A DNA stretch of 64,000 bases, from assembly GCF_018130955.1 (NCBI RefSeq), contig NZ_JAFCJM010000012.1, positions 123,980 through 187,979 on the forward strand, in the 5' to 3' direction. Below are positions 18,109 to 27,556 of the stretch, one piece after another; within the stretch, counting starts at the first letter, position 1, and each line of letters opens with the position of its first letter. The translations under genes were made by a program, and so were the position numbers. The stretch is from Bradyrhizobium liaoningense. Lineage in GTDB: Bacteria; Pseudomonadota; Alphaproteobacteria; Rhizobiales; Xanthobacteraceae. Below the pieces are notes generated by a model. It was given only the letters and a program-made list of their open reading frames with translations. It made no database searches and was not told the origin of the DNA.

Positions 18109-18411
18109 AGCATCGACTTCCGGATTGGCTCTCCGGACGGCGCGATATCCGACTTGAGTCCGAATGCGCACCCAAGCAGACGTCAGCAAATTTATGGGTT
18201 CACGCGCCAGGGCACGGAAGGATCAGGACCAGCTCGGTCGTCCGGTACCGTCGCCCGCCCACGTGCTGCGATGATGGCACTATGCCCCTGATTTGCCCGA
18301 CGTGTCAAGTCGTTTTCGTAAAATACGAAGTGCGTCGGCCGGGGGCGCCGGCTACTGTGCATGGGGTTGTTTCGATGCTTTGTTGGACGGGGACGAAAGC
18401 CTCGACGCAGT
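18109..18411. other. Intergenic region between convergent genes with an interspersed repeat
   Basis: About 300 bases between the convergent binding-protein and RND genes. The right half holds a repeat copy (18290-18392) that has a diverged relative at 63605-63711. No protein-coding gene is supported. Confidence 0.5.
18290..18392 (+). repeat. Interspersed repeat, copy A
   Basis: The segment begins with GATTTGCCCGACGTGTCAA and ends with CTTTGTTGGACGGGG. The reverse complement of 63605-63711 contains the same blocks in the same order: GATTTGCTTCGACGTCTCAA, then TGCATGGGGTTGTTTTCGA, then CTTTGTTGGAACGGGG. The middle is more diverged. It lies between two convergent genes. Confidence 0.6.
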
Positions 18412-21400
18412 TCAGGATTTCGCCTCCGCGGCCGGCTGCGCCGTCGATGCCGACTTCGCCGTCTTCTTTGACGCGCGCCAGTTCTCAAAACGTTGCACCA
18501 CCACGAAGAAGGCGGGCACGAACAGCACCGCGAGGCAGGTCGAGGCCAGCATGCCCGAGAACACCGTGATGCCGATCGACTTGCGGGCGCTGGCGCCGGC
18601 GCCGGTCGCGAGCACCAGCGGCACCACGCCGAGGATGAAGGCGAACGACGTCATCAGGATCGGCCGGAAGCGGGCGCGTGCCGCCTCGATGGCCGATTCT
18701 AGGATTGGCTTGCCGTCGCGGACGTGCAACTCGAGGCCGACCTCGACGATCAGGATGGCGTTCTTGGCCGACAGCGCGATCAGAAGGATGAGGCCGATCT
18801 GGCAGTAGAGGTTGTTGTCGATCTTCAGGCCGTTGAGCACCAGCATCGGTCCGATCAGCGACAACGGCACCGCGAGGATCACCGAGATCGGCGCGTACCA
18901 GCTCTCGTACTGGCCGGCGAGTACGAGGTAGACCAAGAGCATCGCAAGCCCGAACACCCAGTAGATCTGGTTCGAGACCGCCTTCTCCTGGTAGGACATC
19001 GCGGTCCATTCATAGCCGGTGCCGGGCGGCAGCGTCTTGTCGCCGATCTGCTCCATCAGCTCCAGCGACTGGCCGGAGCTGTAACCTTGTGCCGGTAGAC
19101 CGACGATGGTCGCCGACGGGTAGAGATTGTAGAGGCTGATCAGCGACGGGCCCGTGATCGGCGTGATTTTTGCGACGGTGCCGATCGGGATCATGTTGCC
19201 GCTCTGGTTGCGCACCATCATATTGGCTATGTCGCGCTCGGTGACGCGGAACGAGGAGTCCGCCTGCGTATAAACCTGGAACACGCGACCGAACTTGTTG
19301 AACTGGTTGACGTAGGACGAGCCGAGATAGGTGGAGAGGGCCGAGAACACCTCATCGGTCGTTACGCCCAGCGTCTGCGTCTTGATGCGGTCGATCTCGA
19401 CGTTGAACTGCGGCACCGACGAGCGGAACGAGGAGGATACGCGCTGCAGCGCGCTCTGGCTCTGGGCGTTCGCAACCATCGCGCCGGTGATCGCCTGCAG
19501 CTTTGCGAAATCGCTGTTGCCGTCGCGCAACTCGACCTGCAGAGAGAAGCCGGCGGCGTTGCCGATGCCCTGGATCGGCGGCGGCGGCAGCACCAGTGTG
19601 CGCGCCTCCATGATGGTCGCAAGCTTGTCGTTTAGGCCGAACACCAGCGAGCGCAAATCCTCGCCGGGGCCTTTGCGGGCGTCCCAGTCCTTCAGGATGA
19701 TGTAGGCGACGCCGGCATTGGCGAGGCTCGCGCTGTTGTCGAGCGCGGAGATGCCGGCGATGGTGATGACCTGGGCCACGCCCGGAGTGCTGCTGACGAT
19801 CTCGGCGGCCTTGTCCAGCACCTTCTGGGTCCGTTCCAGCGCGGCGCCATCAGGCAATTGGATCGCGGCGATCAGATAACCCTGGTCCTCGATCGGCAAA
19901 AAGCCGGTCGGCACCCGCGACAGGCCGTAGCCGCCGACGCCGATCAGGACCAGCGCGACGGCGACCGACACGGTGGCGTGCCTGACCAGGAAGCTGATCA
20001 GCCGCGTGTAGCCGCGCTCGACGCGGTCATAGACGGCGTTGAAGCCGCGATAGAAGAAGTTGTGCTTTTCCGGTGGCACCGCCGGCCGCAGCCAGAGGGC
20101 GCATTGCGTCGGCTTGAGCGTCGCCGCATTGATGGCTGACAACAGCGCGGTCGCCGCGATCACGAGCGCGAATTGCGAGTAGATGCGGCCCGTAAGCCCG
20201 GCGAGGAATGAGGCCGGCAAAAACACCGAGATCAAGACCAGCGTGATGCCGACGATCGGCGCAAACAGCTGGTCCATCGCCCGGATCGCGGCGTCGTGGC
20301 CCGTCATGCCCTGCTCGATATTGTGCGCGGCGCCTTCGACCACGACGATCGCGTCGTCGACGACGATGCCGATCGCTAGCACGATGGCAAACAGTGTCGA
20401 CATGTTGATGGTGAAGCCGAGCGCCGCCATCGCGGCGAAGGCGCCGATAATCGTCACGGGCACGGTCGTCGCCGGCACCAGCATCGCGCGCCAGTCCTGC
20501 AGGAAGACGAGGATCACGACCAGCACGAGCAGGCCGGCTTCGATCAGGGTCATGTAGACCTCGTGCACCGAAGCCTGCACGAATTTGGTGGTATCGAACG
20601 GCGTGTCGTATTTGATTCCCTGCGGGAAGGCCTTTGCGAGCTCCGCCATCTTCTTCTCGACGGCCTGCTCGACCTGGAGCGCGTTGGCGCCGGGCGACTG
20701 GAACACGCCGATGCCGGTGGCCGGCTGCTTGTTGAGCGAGAAGATCTGGCTGTAGGTCTGTGCGCCGAGCTCGACCCAGCCGACGTCGCGCACCCGCGTG
20801 ACGTCGCCGGCGGTGCCGGTCTTGACGATGATGTTCTCGAACTGCGTCGTGTCGTCGAGCCGGCCGGAGACGTTGAGCGTGTACTGGAACGCCTGTCCCG
20901 GCGGCGTCGGCGGCGCGCCGACCTGGCCGGCCGCGACCTGCTGGCTCTGCTGCTGGATCGCCGTGATGACGTCCGACGGCATCAATCCGCGCACCTGCAA
21001 TTTGTTGGGATCGAGCCAGATTCGCATCGAATACTGGCCGGCGCCGAACACGGTGACGTTGCCGACGCCGGGCAGGCGCGAAAGCTCGTCACGGATGTTG
21101 ATGGTGGCGTAGTTGCTCAAATAGAGGCTGTCGTACTTCGCATCAGGCGAGGTCAGCGTCACGAACAGCAGGATCGAGGTCGATTTCTTCTGGACCGTGA
21201 CGCCCTGGTTCTGCACGGCCTGCGGCAATTGTGCCAGCGCGCTGGAGACGCGGTTCTGCACCAGCACCTGCGCGAAGTTGAGATCGACGCCGATCTTGAA
21301 TGTCACGGTCAGCGTGTAGGTGCCGTCGGAGCCGCTGTAGGACTGCATGTAGAGCATGTCCTCGACGCCGTTGACCTGCTGCTCGATCGGCAGCGCCACG

Positions 21401-21582
21401 GTGTCGATGACCGTCTTCGCGCTCGCGCCGGGATAGCGGGTGGTGACCTGCACGGTCGGCGGCACCACGTCCGGATATTGCGCGATCGCCAGGTTGAACA
21501 GCGCGACCCCGCCGATCAGGATCATCAGGAACGCGATGACGTTGGAAAGGACCGGCCGCTCGATGAAGAATTTTGAGATCAT
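18412..21582 (-). CDS. RND multidrug efflux permease (HAE1/AcrB-like)
   Basis: 1056 residues, the usual length for HAE1-type RND pumps. It starts MISKFFIERPVLSNVIAFLM, and the proton-relay pair D409-D410 is seen in AIGIVVDDAIVVVEGA within transmembrane segment 4. The two large periplasmic loops and the twelve-helix arrangement are as expected, with YPGASAKTVIDTVALPIEQQ in the first pore region. It sits 9 bases after the adaptor gene (21592-22785), forming a two-gene pump operon. An outer-membrane channel gene is not adjacent and must be shared or elsewhere. It exports hydrophobic or amphiphilic compounds by proton antiport; the range cannot be read from sequence. Confidence 0.95.
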   Translation of the reverse strand: MISKFFIERPVLSNVIAFLMILIGGVALFNLAIAQYPDVVPPTVQVTTRYPGASAKTVIDTVALPIEQQVNGVEDMLYMQSYSGSDGTYTLTVTFKIGVDLNFAQVLVQNRVSSALAQLPQAVQNQGVTVQKKSTSILLFVTLTSPDAKYDSLYLSNYATINIRDELSRLPGVGNVTVFGAGQYSMRIWLDPNKLQVRGLMPSDVITAIQQQSQQVAAGQVGAPPTPPGQAFQYTLNVSGRLDDTTQFENIIVKTGTAGDVTRVRDVGWVELGAQTYSQIFSLNKQPATGIGVFQSPGANALQVEQAVEKKMAELAKAFPQGIKYDTPFDTTKFVQASVHEVYMTLIEAGLLVLVVILVFLQDWRAMLVPATTVPVTIIGAFAAMAALGFTINMSTLFAIVLAIGIVVDDAIVVVEGAAHNIEQGMTGHDAAIRAMDQLFAPIVGITLVLISVFLPASFLAGLTGRIYSQFALVIAATALLSAINAATLKPTQCALWLRPAVPPEKHNFFYRGFNAVYDRVERGYTRLISFLVRHATVSVAVALVLIGVGGYGLSRVPTGFLPIEDQGYLIAAIQLPDGAALERTQKVLDKAAEIVSSTPGVAQVITIAGISALDNSASLANAGVAYIILKDWDARKGPGEDLRSLVFGLNDKLATIMEARTLVLPPPPIQGIGNAAGFSLQVELRDGNSDFAKLQAITGAMVANAQSQSALQRVSSSFRSSVPQFNVEIDRIKTQTLGVTTDEVFSALSTYLGSSYVNQFNKFGRVFQVYTQADSSFRVTERDIANMMVRNQSGNMIPIGTVAKITPITGPSLISLYNLYPSATIVGLPAQGYSSGQSLELMEQIGDKTLPPGTGYEWTAMSYQEKAVSNQIYWVFGLAMLLVYLVLAGQYESWYAPISVILAVPLSLIGPMLVLNGLKIDNNLYCQIGLILLIALSAKNAILIVEVGLELHVRDGKPILESAIEAARARFRPILMTSFAFILGVVPLVLATGAGASARKSIGITVFSGMLASTCLAVLFVPAFFVVVQRFENWRASKKTAKSASTAQPAAEAKS

Positions 21583-21591
21583 GGCCGGCTC

Positions 21592-22785
21592 CTACTTGGC
21601 CAACGCCTGCGGCGCCTCGATCTTCTGCGCCTGCGGATCGACCTTCTGGCCGGGAATCACCCGCAACAGGCCGGCGATCACGATGCGATCGTCCGCCTTC
21701 AGCCCGCTCTCGATCACCCGCAGGCCGTTGTCCAGCGGGCCGATCTGCACCTTGCGCTGCTCGACCGTGTTCTCGGAATTGACCACCAGCACGTAGCGGC
21801 CGCCCTGGTCGCTGCCGAGCGCGGTGTCGGGGACAAGCAACGCATCCTTCTGCTGGTCGACGGGCACGCGGACGCGGACGAAATAGCCGGGCAGCAGCAC
21901 GCGCTTGTCGTTCGGGATCACGCCGCGCACCGGTAGCGTGCCGGTCGCCTGGTTGACGGTCGGCGCCGCGTAATCGAGCCGGCCCTCGTGCGGATAGCCG
22001 GTTTCGGTCTGCAAGCCCACTTCGACCGGCAACGATTTGAGGTCGGCCGGCGTCATGCCGCGCCGCTGCGCTTCGGCGCGGATGCGCAGCACGTCCTGTT
22101 CGTTGACGTTGAAGTTCACATAGATCGGATCCATCGCGACGATGGTCGCGAGCTGGGTCGGGGAGGATACGCCGACGAGCTCGCCGATCGAGACCAGATG
22201 GGTGCTGACGATGCCGTCGAACGGCGCCGTCACCTTGGTGTAGCCGTAGTTGACCTGGGCGAGCTTGGTGTTGACCTGGGCCTGCTGCAGATTGGCTTGG
22301 GCGTTGTCGCGTGTGGACGTGGAGGTCTCGAGCGTCGACTGCGAGACCACCTGACGCTGCACCAGGTCGGACTGGCGCTTGAAATCGGCCTCAGCCTGCT
22401 TGAGCGAGGCCTGTGCGCCGACTTCCGCAGCCTGCGCCTGTTCGAGCTTGAGCTTGTAGGTGTCGGGCTCGATCGTGAACAGCGTGGTGCCCTGCTTCAC
22501 GAAGGTGCCGTCCTGATAGTCGATCGATTGGAGGAAACCCTGCACGCGCGCGACGAGATCGACGCTCTTGATCGGCGCGGTGTTGCCGGTGGCCTCGAGA
22601 TAACGCGTGATCGTGCGCTGCACCGGCGTTGCGACATCCACCTTCGGCGGCGGCGGCGCCACATAGGTGTTCTTCTGATCGCAGGCGGTGAGCGCGATGA
22701 CGGCCGCGACCGCGAGCAAGGCTTTGCCGGTTTGTCCTGAAAGTCCGTCGCCTCGTGCACGATTTGCGAAATTCGCGCGCTTCAT
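21592..22785 (-). CDS. RND efflux periplasmic adaptor (membrane fusion) lipoprotein
   Basis: 397 residues. The N-terminal signal ends in a lipobox, ALTAC with C35, so the protein is likely a lipoprotein of the inner membrane. The order of hairpin, lipoyl and beta-barrel domains is seen: LVARVQGFLQSIDYQDGTFVKQG, then a coiled coil rich in Q and A (AQAAEVGAQASLKQAEADFK), then NYGYTKVTAPFDGIVS. The C-terminus has VLLPGYFVRVRVPVDQ, typical of AcrA/MexA adaptors. I chose the ATG at 22785 because it directly precedes the signal peptide. It is first in the operon with the RND permease and divergent from a solute-binding gene at 23033. Confidence 0.93.
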   Translation of the reverse strand: MKRANFANRARGDGLSGQTGKALLAVAAVIALTACDQKNTYVAPPPPKVDVATPVQRTITRYLEATGNTAPIKSVDLVARVQGFLQSIDYQDGTFVKQGTTLFTIEPDTYKLKLEQAQAAEVGAQASLKQAEADFKRQSDLVQRQVVSQSTLETSTSTRDNAQANLQQAQVNTKLAQVNYGYTKVTAPFDGIVSTHLVSIGELVGVSSPTQLATIVAMDPIYVNFNVNEQDVLRIRAEAQRRGMTPADLKSLPVEVGLQTETGYPHEGRLDYAAPTVNQATGTLPVRGVIPNDKRVLLPGYFVRVRVPVDQQKDALLVPDTALGSDQGGRYVLVVNSENTVEQRKVQIGPLDNGLRVIESGLKADDRIVIAGLLRVIPGQKVDPQAQKIEAPQALAK

Positions 22786-23032
22786 CGCGGTGGCCCCCGT
22801 GTGTTGTATGCCTGCGGCAGGTCTCCAACGGATTTGATAGCAACAAACCGCAGGCCGTGGAACACCATAGCCATGGCGGCGTCCCGCCTTGCACTGCAAA
22901 GAACGGTGTGGCTGGTGACAGATTCGTCAATCGTTGTGACAAATCCGCTTTTCAGTCCGCGCACGATCGACCAGAATTGTGTCAAGGCTGCCAACAAACG
23001 GCTCAAGACGCGCCGTAGGGGAGGGAGTAGCC

Positions 23033-23824
23033 ATGCCCGCTTCAATTCGGTCGGTCTGCGCCGGCCTCGTTCTCGCCATGGGGATCGCGATGACTGCAAG
23101 CGCCGACGGCCTGAAGGACGAGATTGCGCCGACCGGCAAGCTGCGGGTCGCCATCGCCATCAGCCCCGCCGGCGGCGCGTTCTGGTCGACCAAGACCGAG
23201 GCCGGCTATGCCGGCGTGCCGGTCGACCTCGGCAGGGCTATGGCGGCGCAGCTCGGCGTGCCCGTCGACTATGTCGTGCAGCAGAATTCCGGACAGATCA
23301 CCGATGCCGCCGGCAAAGGTACCTGGGACGTCACCTTCCTGCCGAAGGACGCCGAGCGCGAGAGCAAGATGGCGTTCGGCCCGATCTACGAGGTCGCTGA
23401 CGCCACCTACATCGTCAAGCCGGGCTCGACGGTGACGAATTTCGCAATGCTCGATCAACCCGGCACCAAGGTCGCCGCCGTCAACGCCACCACCACCATG
23501 CGCGGAGCGATCGCACATCTGAAGAATGCGAAGGTGACGGGCTATCAGACCTATGACGAGATTTTTGCCCTGCTGAAGAGCGGCGAGATCGACGCCTTCG
23601 CGCTGTCGCGCGACCAGCTCATCAAGATGGCGCAAAAGATCCCCGGCACGCGCGTGCTGGATGAGACCTTCAAGAAGACGGTGACCGCGGTTGCCGTGCC
23701 GCTCGGCCATCCCCGGGCGCTCAGCTTCGTCACGAAATTCATGACCGAGGCGGTCACCAACGGGACCTTGCGCAGGGCCTATGATGCGAACGGGCTCAAG
23801 GACGCGCCGATCCGGACGGAGTGA
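23033..23824 (+). CDS. Periplasmic amino-acid-type substrate-binding protein (SBP family 3)
   Basis: 263 residues with a clear signal peptide (cleaved near MTASADG). The body matches bacterial extracellular solute-binding family 3: APTGKLRVAIAISPAGG, VPVDLGRAMAAQLGVPVDYV, WDVTFLPKDAERESKMAFGP and a hinge with VAAVNATTTMRGAI. The start at 23033 follows GGGGAGGGAG. There are no ABC permease genes next to it, so it is an orphan binding protein or supplies a distant system. The ligand may be an amino acid or small organic acid. It is divergent from the efflux adaptor and converges with the radical SAM gene, 12 bases from its end. Confidence 0.87.
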   Translation: MPASIRSVCAGLVLAMGIAMTASADGLKDEIAPTGKLRVAIAISPAGGAFWSTKTEAGYAGVPVDLGRAMAAQLGVPVDYVVQQNSGQITDAAGKGTWDVTFLPKDAERESKMAFGPIYEVADATYIVKPGSTVTNFAMLDQPGTKVAAVNATTTMRGAIAHLKNAKVTGYQTYDEIFALLKSGEIDAFALSRDQLIKMAQKIPGTRVLDETFKKTVTAVAVPLGHPRALSFVTKFMTEAVTNGTLRRAYDANGLKDAPIRTE

Positions 23825-23836
23825 CGGCGCCGCTGC

Positions 23837-25447
23837 CTAGTGCGGTGCGTGCGCCACGTGATGGCCCGCGGCCGTCGAACCGGGCACTGGCTCGTCCAAC
23901 GCCGCCAGGCGTGCATCGATCGCCTCCACGACGCGGCGTGCGAACGGGCCGAGATGCGCATAGGCCGCGATCATGGCAACCGCGATGCGGGCCGACGACG
24001 AGTCACGCTTGGCGCAGGTGAGGAAGGTTTTCCAGAACGGAGCATGCGCTTCGGGAATCGCTGACGTGACGCGGTGCACGGTCTCGAGCGCGCGGACTTT
24101 TGCGCGGATGTCGCCCTCGGGGAGCTCCTGGCGTTGCCGGGAACGATCGAGCATCGTCATCAGCCGGTCGATGCGGCCGGCGTAGACCGCCGGGTCGTAG
24201 ATCCGCGCCAGAACTTGCCTGTAGTCGAGGAGGATGTCGCGCAACGGGCGCGCCGGGTCGAAATTGATTCCGCCGGTGCACTGGTCGCCGCTGGTGGTCG
24301 AGGCCACGTCGTGATTCTCGTGCAGCCGGCCCTCGCGCGCCAGACGGCGCGTGAGCTGCGTGTTGGGCAGGGCGTAGAGCAGGCCGACCATGCAGACCGG
24401 AATCGCCGCATCCTCGATGAAGTCGATCATGGCGTCCGCCATCGCGACCTTTTCGGTGTCGAAGCCGACGATGAAGCCTGCGGTCACCAGCATCCCGGCG
24501 CCGTAGATCTTGTGAATGCTCTCCGCGATGTTGCGCCTCGTGTTCTGCTTCTTGCGCATCGCGACCAGGGTGGCCGGGTCCGGGCTTTCAATGCCGACGA
24601 ACACGCCGAAGAAGTTGGCCGCAGCCATCATGTCCAGGAGTTCCGGATCGTCGGCCAGGTTGACGGACGCTTCGGTCGAGAACTCGAATGGATAGTCGTG
24701 GGCGCGCTGCCAGTCCGCGAGCACGGGCAGGAACAGCCGCAGCGACTTCTTGTTGCCGATGAAATTGTCGTCGACGAAGTCGAGATGGCCGCGATATCCC
24801 ATCGCGTAGATCGCATCGAGTTCGGTGAGCATTTGCGGTGTCGTCTTGGTCCGCGGTACGCGCCCGTAGAGCTCGATGATGTCGCAGAACTCGCAGGTGA
24901 AGGGGCAGCCGCGGGAATACTGGACGCCGAGATAGAGATAGTCTTCGGCCCTCAAGAGGTCGAAGCGCGGCACCGGCGTCTTGGTGACGTCGGCCTGGAA
25001 CTTTGGCGCGGTGAAGACGCCGGACCGCGCGCCGCTCTCCCAGGCTGCAACGAAGTCGTCGATGACGCTTTCGGCTTCGCCGAGCACCTGAAAATCGGCG
25101 CGGTCGTAGATGTGCGGACTCGACGTCGGGTCGGGGCCGCCGACAACAACAGGCGTGCCGCGCGCCAGGCAGAGCTCTATCAGTCGCAGCGTGTCGGCCT
25201 GTTGCGGCAACATGCCGCCGGTGAAGACGATATCGGCCCAGGCGAGATCGTCGTCACTAAGCTCCGCCGTGTTGCAGTCGATCAGGCGCACGGTCCAGCT
25301 ACCGGGCAACATCGCGGCCACGGTGATCAGTCCGAGAGGCGCTGCGGGGCGGCGAACGCCTATCAATTTGCAGGATTCGCCAAAACTCCAGAACGAGTCG
25401 GCAGCAAACAGCGGATAGAGCATGAGTACGTTGCAAGGGCTCGTCAC
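23837..25447 (-). CDS. B12-binding radical SAM protein with DUF4070-type C-terminus
   Basis: 536 residues. Residues about 1-130 look like a cobalamin-binding domain (APLGLITVAAMLPG, then a VFTGGM strand and a VVGGPDP loop). The radical SAM cluster motif is GCPFTCEFCDI with C181, C185 and C188 (CxxxCxxC). Downstream there are blocks HLDFVDDNFIGNKKSLRLFL and GIESPDPATLVAMRKKQNTRRN, typical of the branch with a DUF4070 domain, which includes the hopanoid methylase HpnP. The C-terminus ends in a histidine-rich stretch (AAGHHVAHAPH). It probably carries out a B12-dependent methylation or related rearrangement. No hopanoid genes are adjacent, so the substrate remains open. Confidence 0.85.
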   Translation of the reverse strand: MTSPCNVLMLYPLFAADSFWSFGESCKLIGVRRPAAPLGLITVAAMLPGSWTVRLIDCNTAELSDDDLAWADIVFTGGMLPQQADTLRLIELCLARGTPVVVGGPDPTSSPHIYDRADFQVLGEAESVIDDFVAAWESGARSGVFTAPKFQADVTKTPVPRFDLLRAEDYLYLGVQYSRGCPFTCEFCDIIELYGRVPRTKTTPQMLTELDAIYAMGYRGHLDFVDDNFIGNKKSLRLFLPVLADWQRAHDYPFEFSTEASVNLADDPELLDMMAAANFFGVFVGIESPDPATLVAMRKKQNTRRNIAESIHKIYGAGMLVTAGFIVGFDTEKVAMADAMIDFIEDAAIPVCMVGLLYALPNTQLTRRLAREGRLHENHDVASTTSGDQCTGGINFDPARPLRDILLDYRQVLARIYDPAVYAGRIDRLMTMLDRSRQRQELPEGDIRAKVRALETVHRVTSAIPEAHAPFWKTFLTCAKRDSSSARIAVAMIAAYAHLGPFARRVVEAIDARLAALDEPVPGSTAAGHHVAHAPH

Positions 25448-25713
25448 GTCTTGGGGCTCCGCTCAAGAATAGCCGGGAGTGTAACAAAGCCCGCCCGTCT
25501 TGCATCCCCGCAAACAGGGACATATTGACGGGGGACCGCGACGTCAGGTCGACAGCACGGTCAGGGACGCCGCGCATCGGGGTTTCGGCGCCAGACAGAG
25601 CTAACGGCTGTTAACCGAATCTCGGCAAGCCGATTTACCGGCATGAAAGCGGCGATCATTAGGCTGGCTTGGTGTTCCCTCAAGTGCAGACATCAACTGC
25701 AGAAATTTGCCGC

Positions 25714-25941
25714 ATGGCCAACAGCTTATGGACGATCGAAGAGTTCACCTGCCCGCGCTGCGGGATGAACTACAGCGCGACGAAGGAGGAGCACTCCGAA
25801 AAGCACTCCGGCAGTTTCAGATGCAGCGTCTGCAAGGCCGAGGTCCATGCCTGGGCCGACAATCATCACTTCTTCGACTGGAAGGCCATCCAGTCGCGGC
25901 CGCCGGTGTTCGGCAGGCGATGGGGCGTATCGCAATGGTAG
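25714..25941 (+). CDS. Small zinc-ribbon protein
   Basis: 75 residues. Two CxxC pairs (FTCPRCGMNY and RCSVCKAEV) separated by about 23 residues form a zinc-ribbon. The intervening segment is charged (SATKEEHSEKHSG) and the C-terminus is aromatic and basic (HHFFDWKAIQSRP). The ATG at 25714 is used because it starts just before the ribbon; the ribosome-binding site is weak, and an in-frame GTG/ATG upstream would add a few residues. It converges on the monooxygenase gene, whose end is 19 bases away. Small proteins of this type bind nucleic acid or protein partners; the partner is not known. Confidence 0.72.
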   Translation: MANSLWTIEEFTCPRCGMNYSATKEEHSEKHSGSFRCSVCKAEVHAWADNHHFFDWKAIQSRPPVFGRRWGVSQW

Positions 25942-25960
25942 GCGGAGAAAATCTCGGCCC

Positions 25961-27454
25961 TCACGCCGCCGCCCGGTAGTCCGGCGCCGAAGCCAGATAT
26001 CGCGCGTACGCGTCTGCGTCCGGCGGCAGGAAACGCTCCGCGAGCGGGTTGCGCGAGGTTTCCTTGGCGCCGATGTCGGCCATCAGCTCGTCGAAATGGC
26101 GATAGTGATAGGGCGCGACGCACAGGCCGCCATAAACGCCCGCCGCCGGCCGTTCGACGCGCTTGAAGTGCAGCATCATCTCGATGTTGTCGCGCATCGC
26201 TTGCGCCGTCGGCTGCCGCGCCAACTGTCCGTCGGCATAGCGCACCAGCCAGTTCGCGGCGAGGTCGGCGCAGAGCACGGTGCAGAACGACGAGTTGAAG
26301 CCGACAAAGCCCATGTCGGGCAAGTCAGGATTGGCGATCAGGCGGTACAGCCGATACTGCCCGTCGGCGTCGACGAGCTTTGACTGACAGGCCTCGGGCA
26401 GGAAGGGCACGCCGAGCTCGTAGCCGATTGCGAGCACGGCGACGTCGGCTTGCACGCGCTCGCCGCCGCTCATCACGATGGTGTTGCCTTCATAGTGGTC
26501 GAAGGTGCCGAGCACCGCCTTGATGCGGCCGTCGGCGACCATCGGGTAGAAGCCAGGCGTTGCGATCGGCACCGAACAGTTGACGCCGTCCTCGATCCGC
26601 TCCTTCGGCACCATGTTGCATTTCTTCAGCTTGAGCTGCGCCTTCAACAGGCTCTCAAGCCCGCGCCAGTTCGCCCAGACCAAAGGCGCTGTGACGCGGT
26701 GCGCGAGACGCGCCAGGGCACTCGCGCCCCAGCCCGGGAACATCTGCTCCTGCGCGCGGATGTAGAGGATGCGCTTGAAGTTCACGAGCCCGCCGATGAA
26801 GTAGGGAATGCGCCAGACCGGCTCGCGAAACACGATCGTGACCTCGCGCGCGCCCGACTTGACCGCATTGACCGCAATGTCGGTTGCCGATTTCGATCCG
26901 CCGAGCACGACGACGCGGCGGCCTTTTGCAAGCGACGGATCGCCGTATTTCGAGGAATGCAAGATCCGCCCGCCGGCGGCCGTGAACGTCGCTTCGCCCG
27001 GGCAGCGCAATTCCCGCGGCTCGTTGAACTGTCCGGTGCAGATGGCGACGAAGTCGAAATCCTCCTTCGTGGTGGCGCCGCTCTTGTCTGAGAGAGCGAG
27101 CGTCCAGCCCGGCTTGCCGTCGGCGCGCCGCTCCATGCCGGCGACGCCCGTGTTGAGCCGCAGCATGCGGTCGAGGCCGTGGCTCTTGGCGTAGTCGGCG
27201 AGGTAAACGTGGACCTGCGGACCGGTCGGCCATTCCGGATAGGCGTCCGGCATGGCGCGGTCGGTGTAGCGATAGAGATCCTTCGGGCTCTGGGTCTGCA
27301 CCTCGGGATAGGAGCGCGCCGGCTCCCAGACGCCGCCGAGATCGGCGCTGCGTTCGACGATGGTGACCTTGTGGCCGCGGAGCGAGAAGGCTTTGGCGGC
27401 GGCGAGACCGGAGACGCCGGCGCCGATCACGCAGACATGCTTTGGGCTGACCAT
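25961..27454 (-). CDS. Flavin-containing monooxygenase (FMO / Baeyer-Villiger type)
   Basis: 497 residues. The FAD-binding Rossmann motif is at the start (VCVIGAGVSGLAAAKAFSLRG). An FMO-like segment GGRILHSSKYGDPS is followed by the NADPH-binding VVVLGGSKSATDIAVNAVKSG. Cofactor positions are intact. Such enzymes use NADPH and O2 to insert an oxygen into amines, sulfides or ketones. The gene runs in the same direction as the cupin at 27557, about 100 bases downstream of it, and both are divergent from the AraC regulator at 28182. This suggests a small regulated catabolic or detoxification unit. The true substrate is unknown. Confidence 0.9.
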   Translation of the reverse strand: MVSPKHVCVIGAGVSGLAAAKAFSLRGHKVTIVERSADLGGVWEPARSYPEVQTQSPKDLYRYTDRAMPDAYPEWPTGPQVHVYLADYAKSHGLDRMLRLNTGVAGMERRADGKPGWTLALSDKSGATTKEDFDFVAICTGQFNEPRELRCPGEATFTAAGGRILHSSKYGDPSLAKGRRVVVLGGSKSATDIAVNAVKSGAREVTIVFREPVWRIPYFIGGLVNFKRILYIRAQEQMFPGWGASALARLAHRVTAPLVWANWRGLESLLKAQLKLKKCNMVPKERIEDGVNCSVPIATPGFYPMVADGRIKAVLGTFDHYEGNTIVMSGGERVQADVAVLAIGYELGVPFLPEACQSKLVDADGQYRLYRLIANPDLPDMGFVGFNSSFCTVLCADLAANWLVRYADGQLARQPTAQAMRDNIEMMLHFKRVERPAAGVYGGLCVAPYHYRHFDELMADIGAKETSRNPLAERFLPPDADAYARYLASAPDYRAAA

Positions 27455-27556
27455 GGGTTTGCTCGCAAATTGGGGTTTCTTGGGCGCAGCAAATCCCGAT
27501 CGGCCGCGAGATGCGGCCGCCGGACTTGCGCGCGATTGGACTCGGAGGCTTGTGGC

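Noticed and set aside
18412..22785. Long open frames on the opposite strand within the efflux genes
   Set aside because: They follow from GC-rich codon structure and have arginine/alanine-rich, protein-unlike composition.
25601..25617. CtrA box (CTAAC-GGCTG-TTAAC) before the zinc-ribbon gene
   Set aside because: The spacing is one base short and the first half is imperfect.
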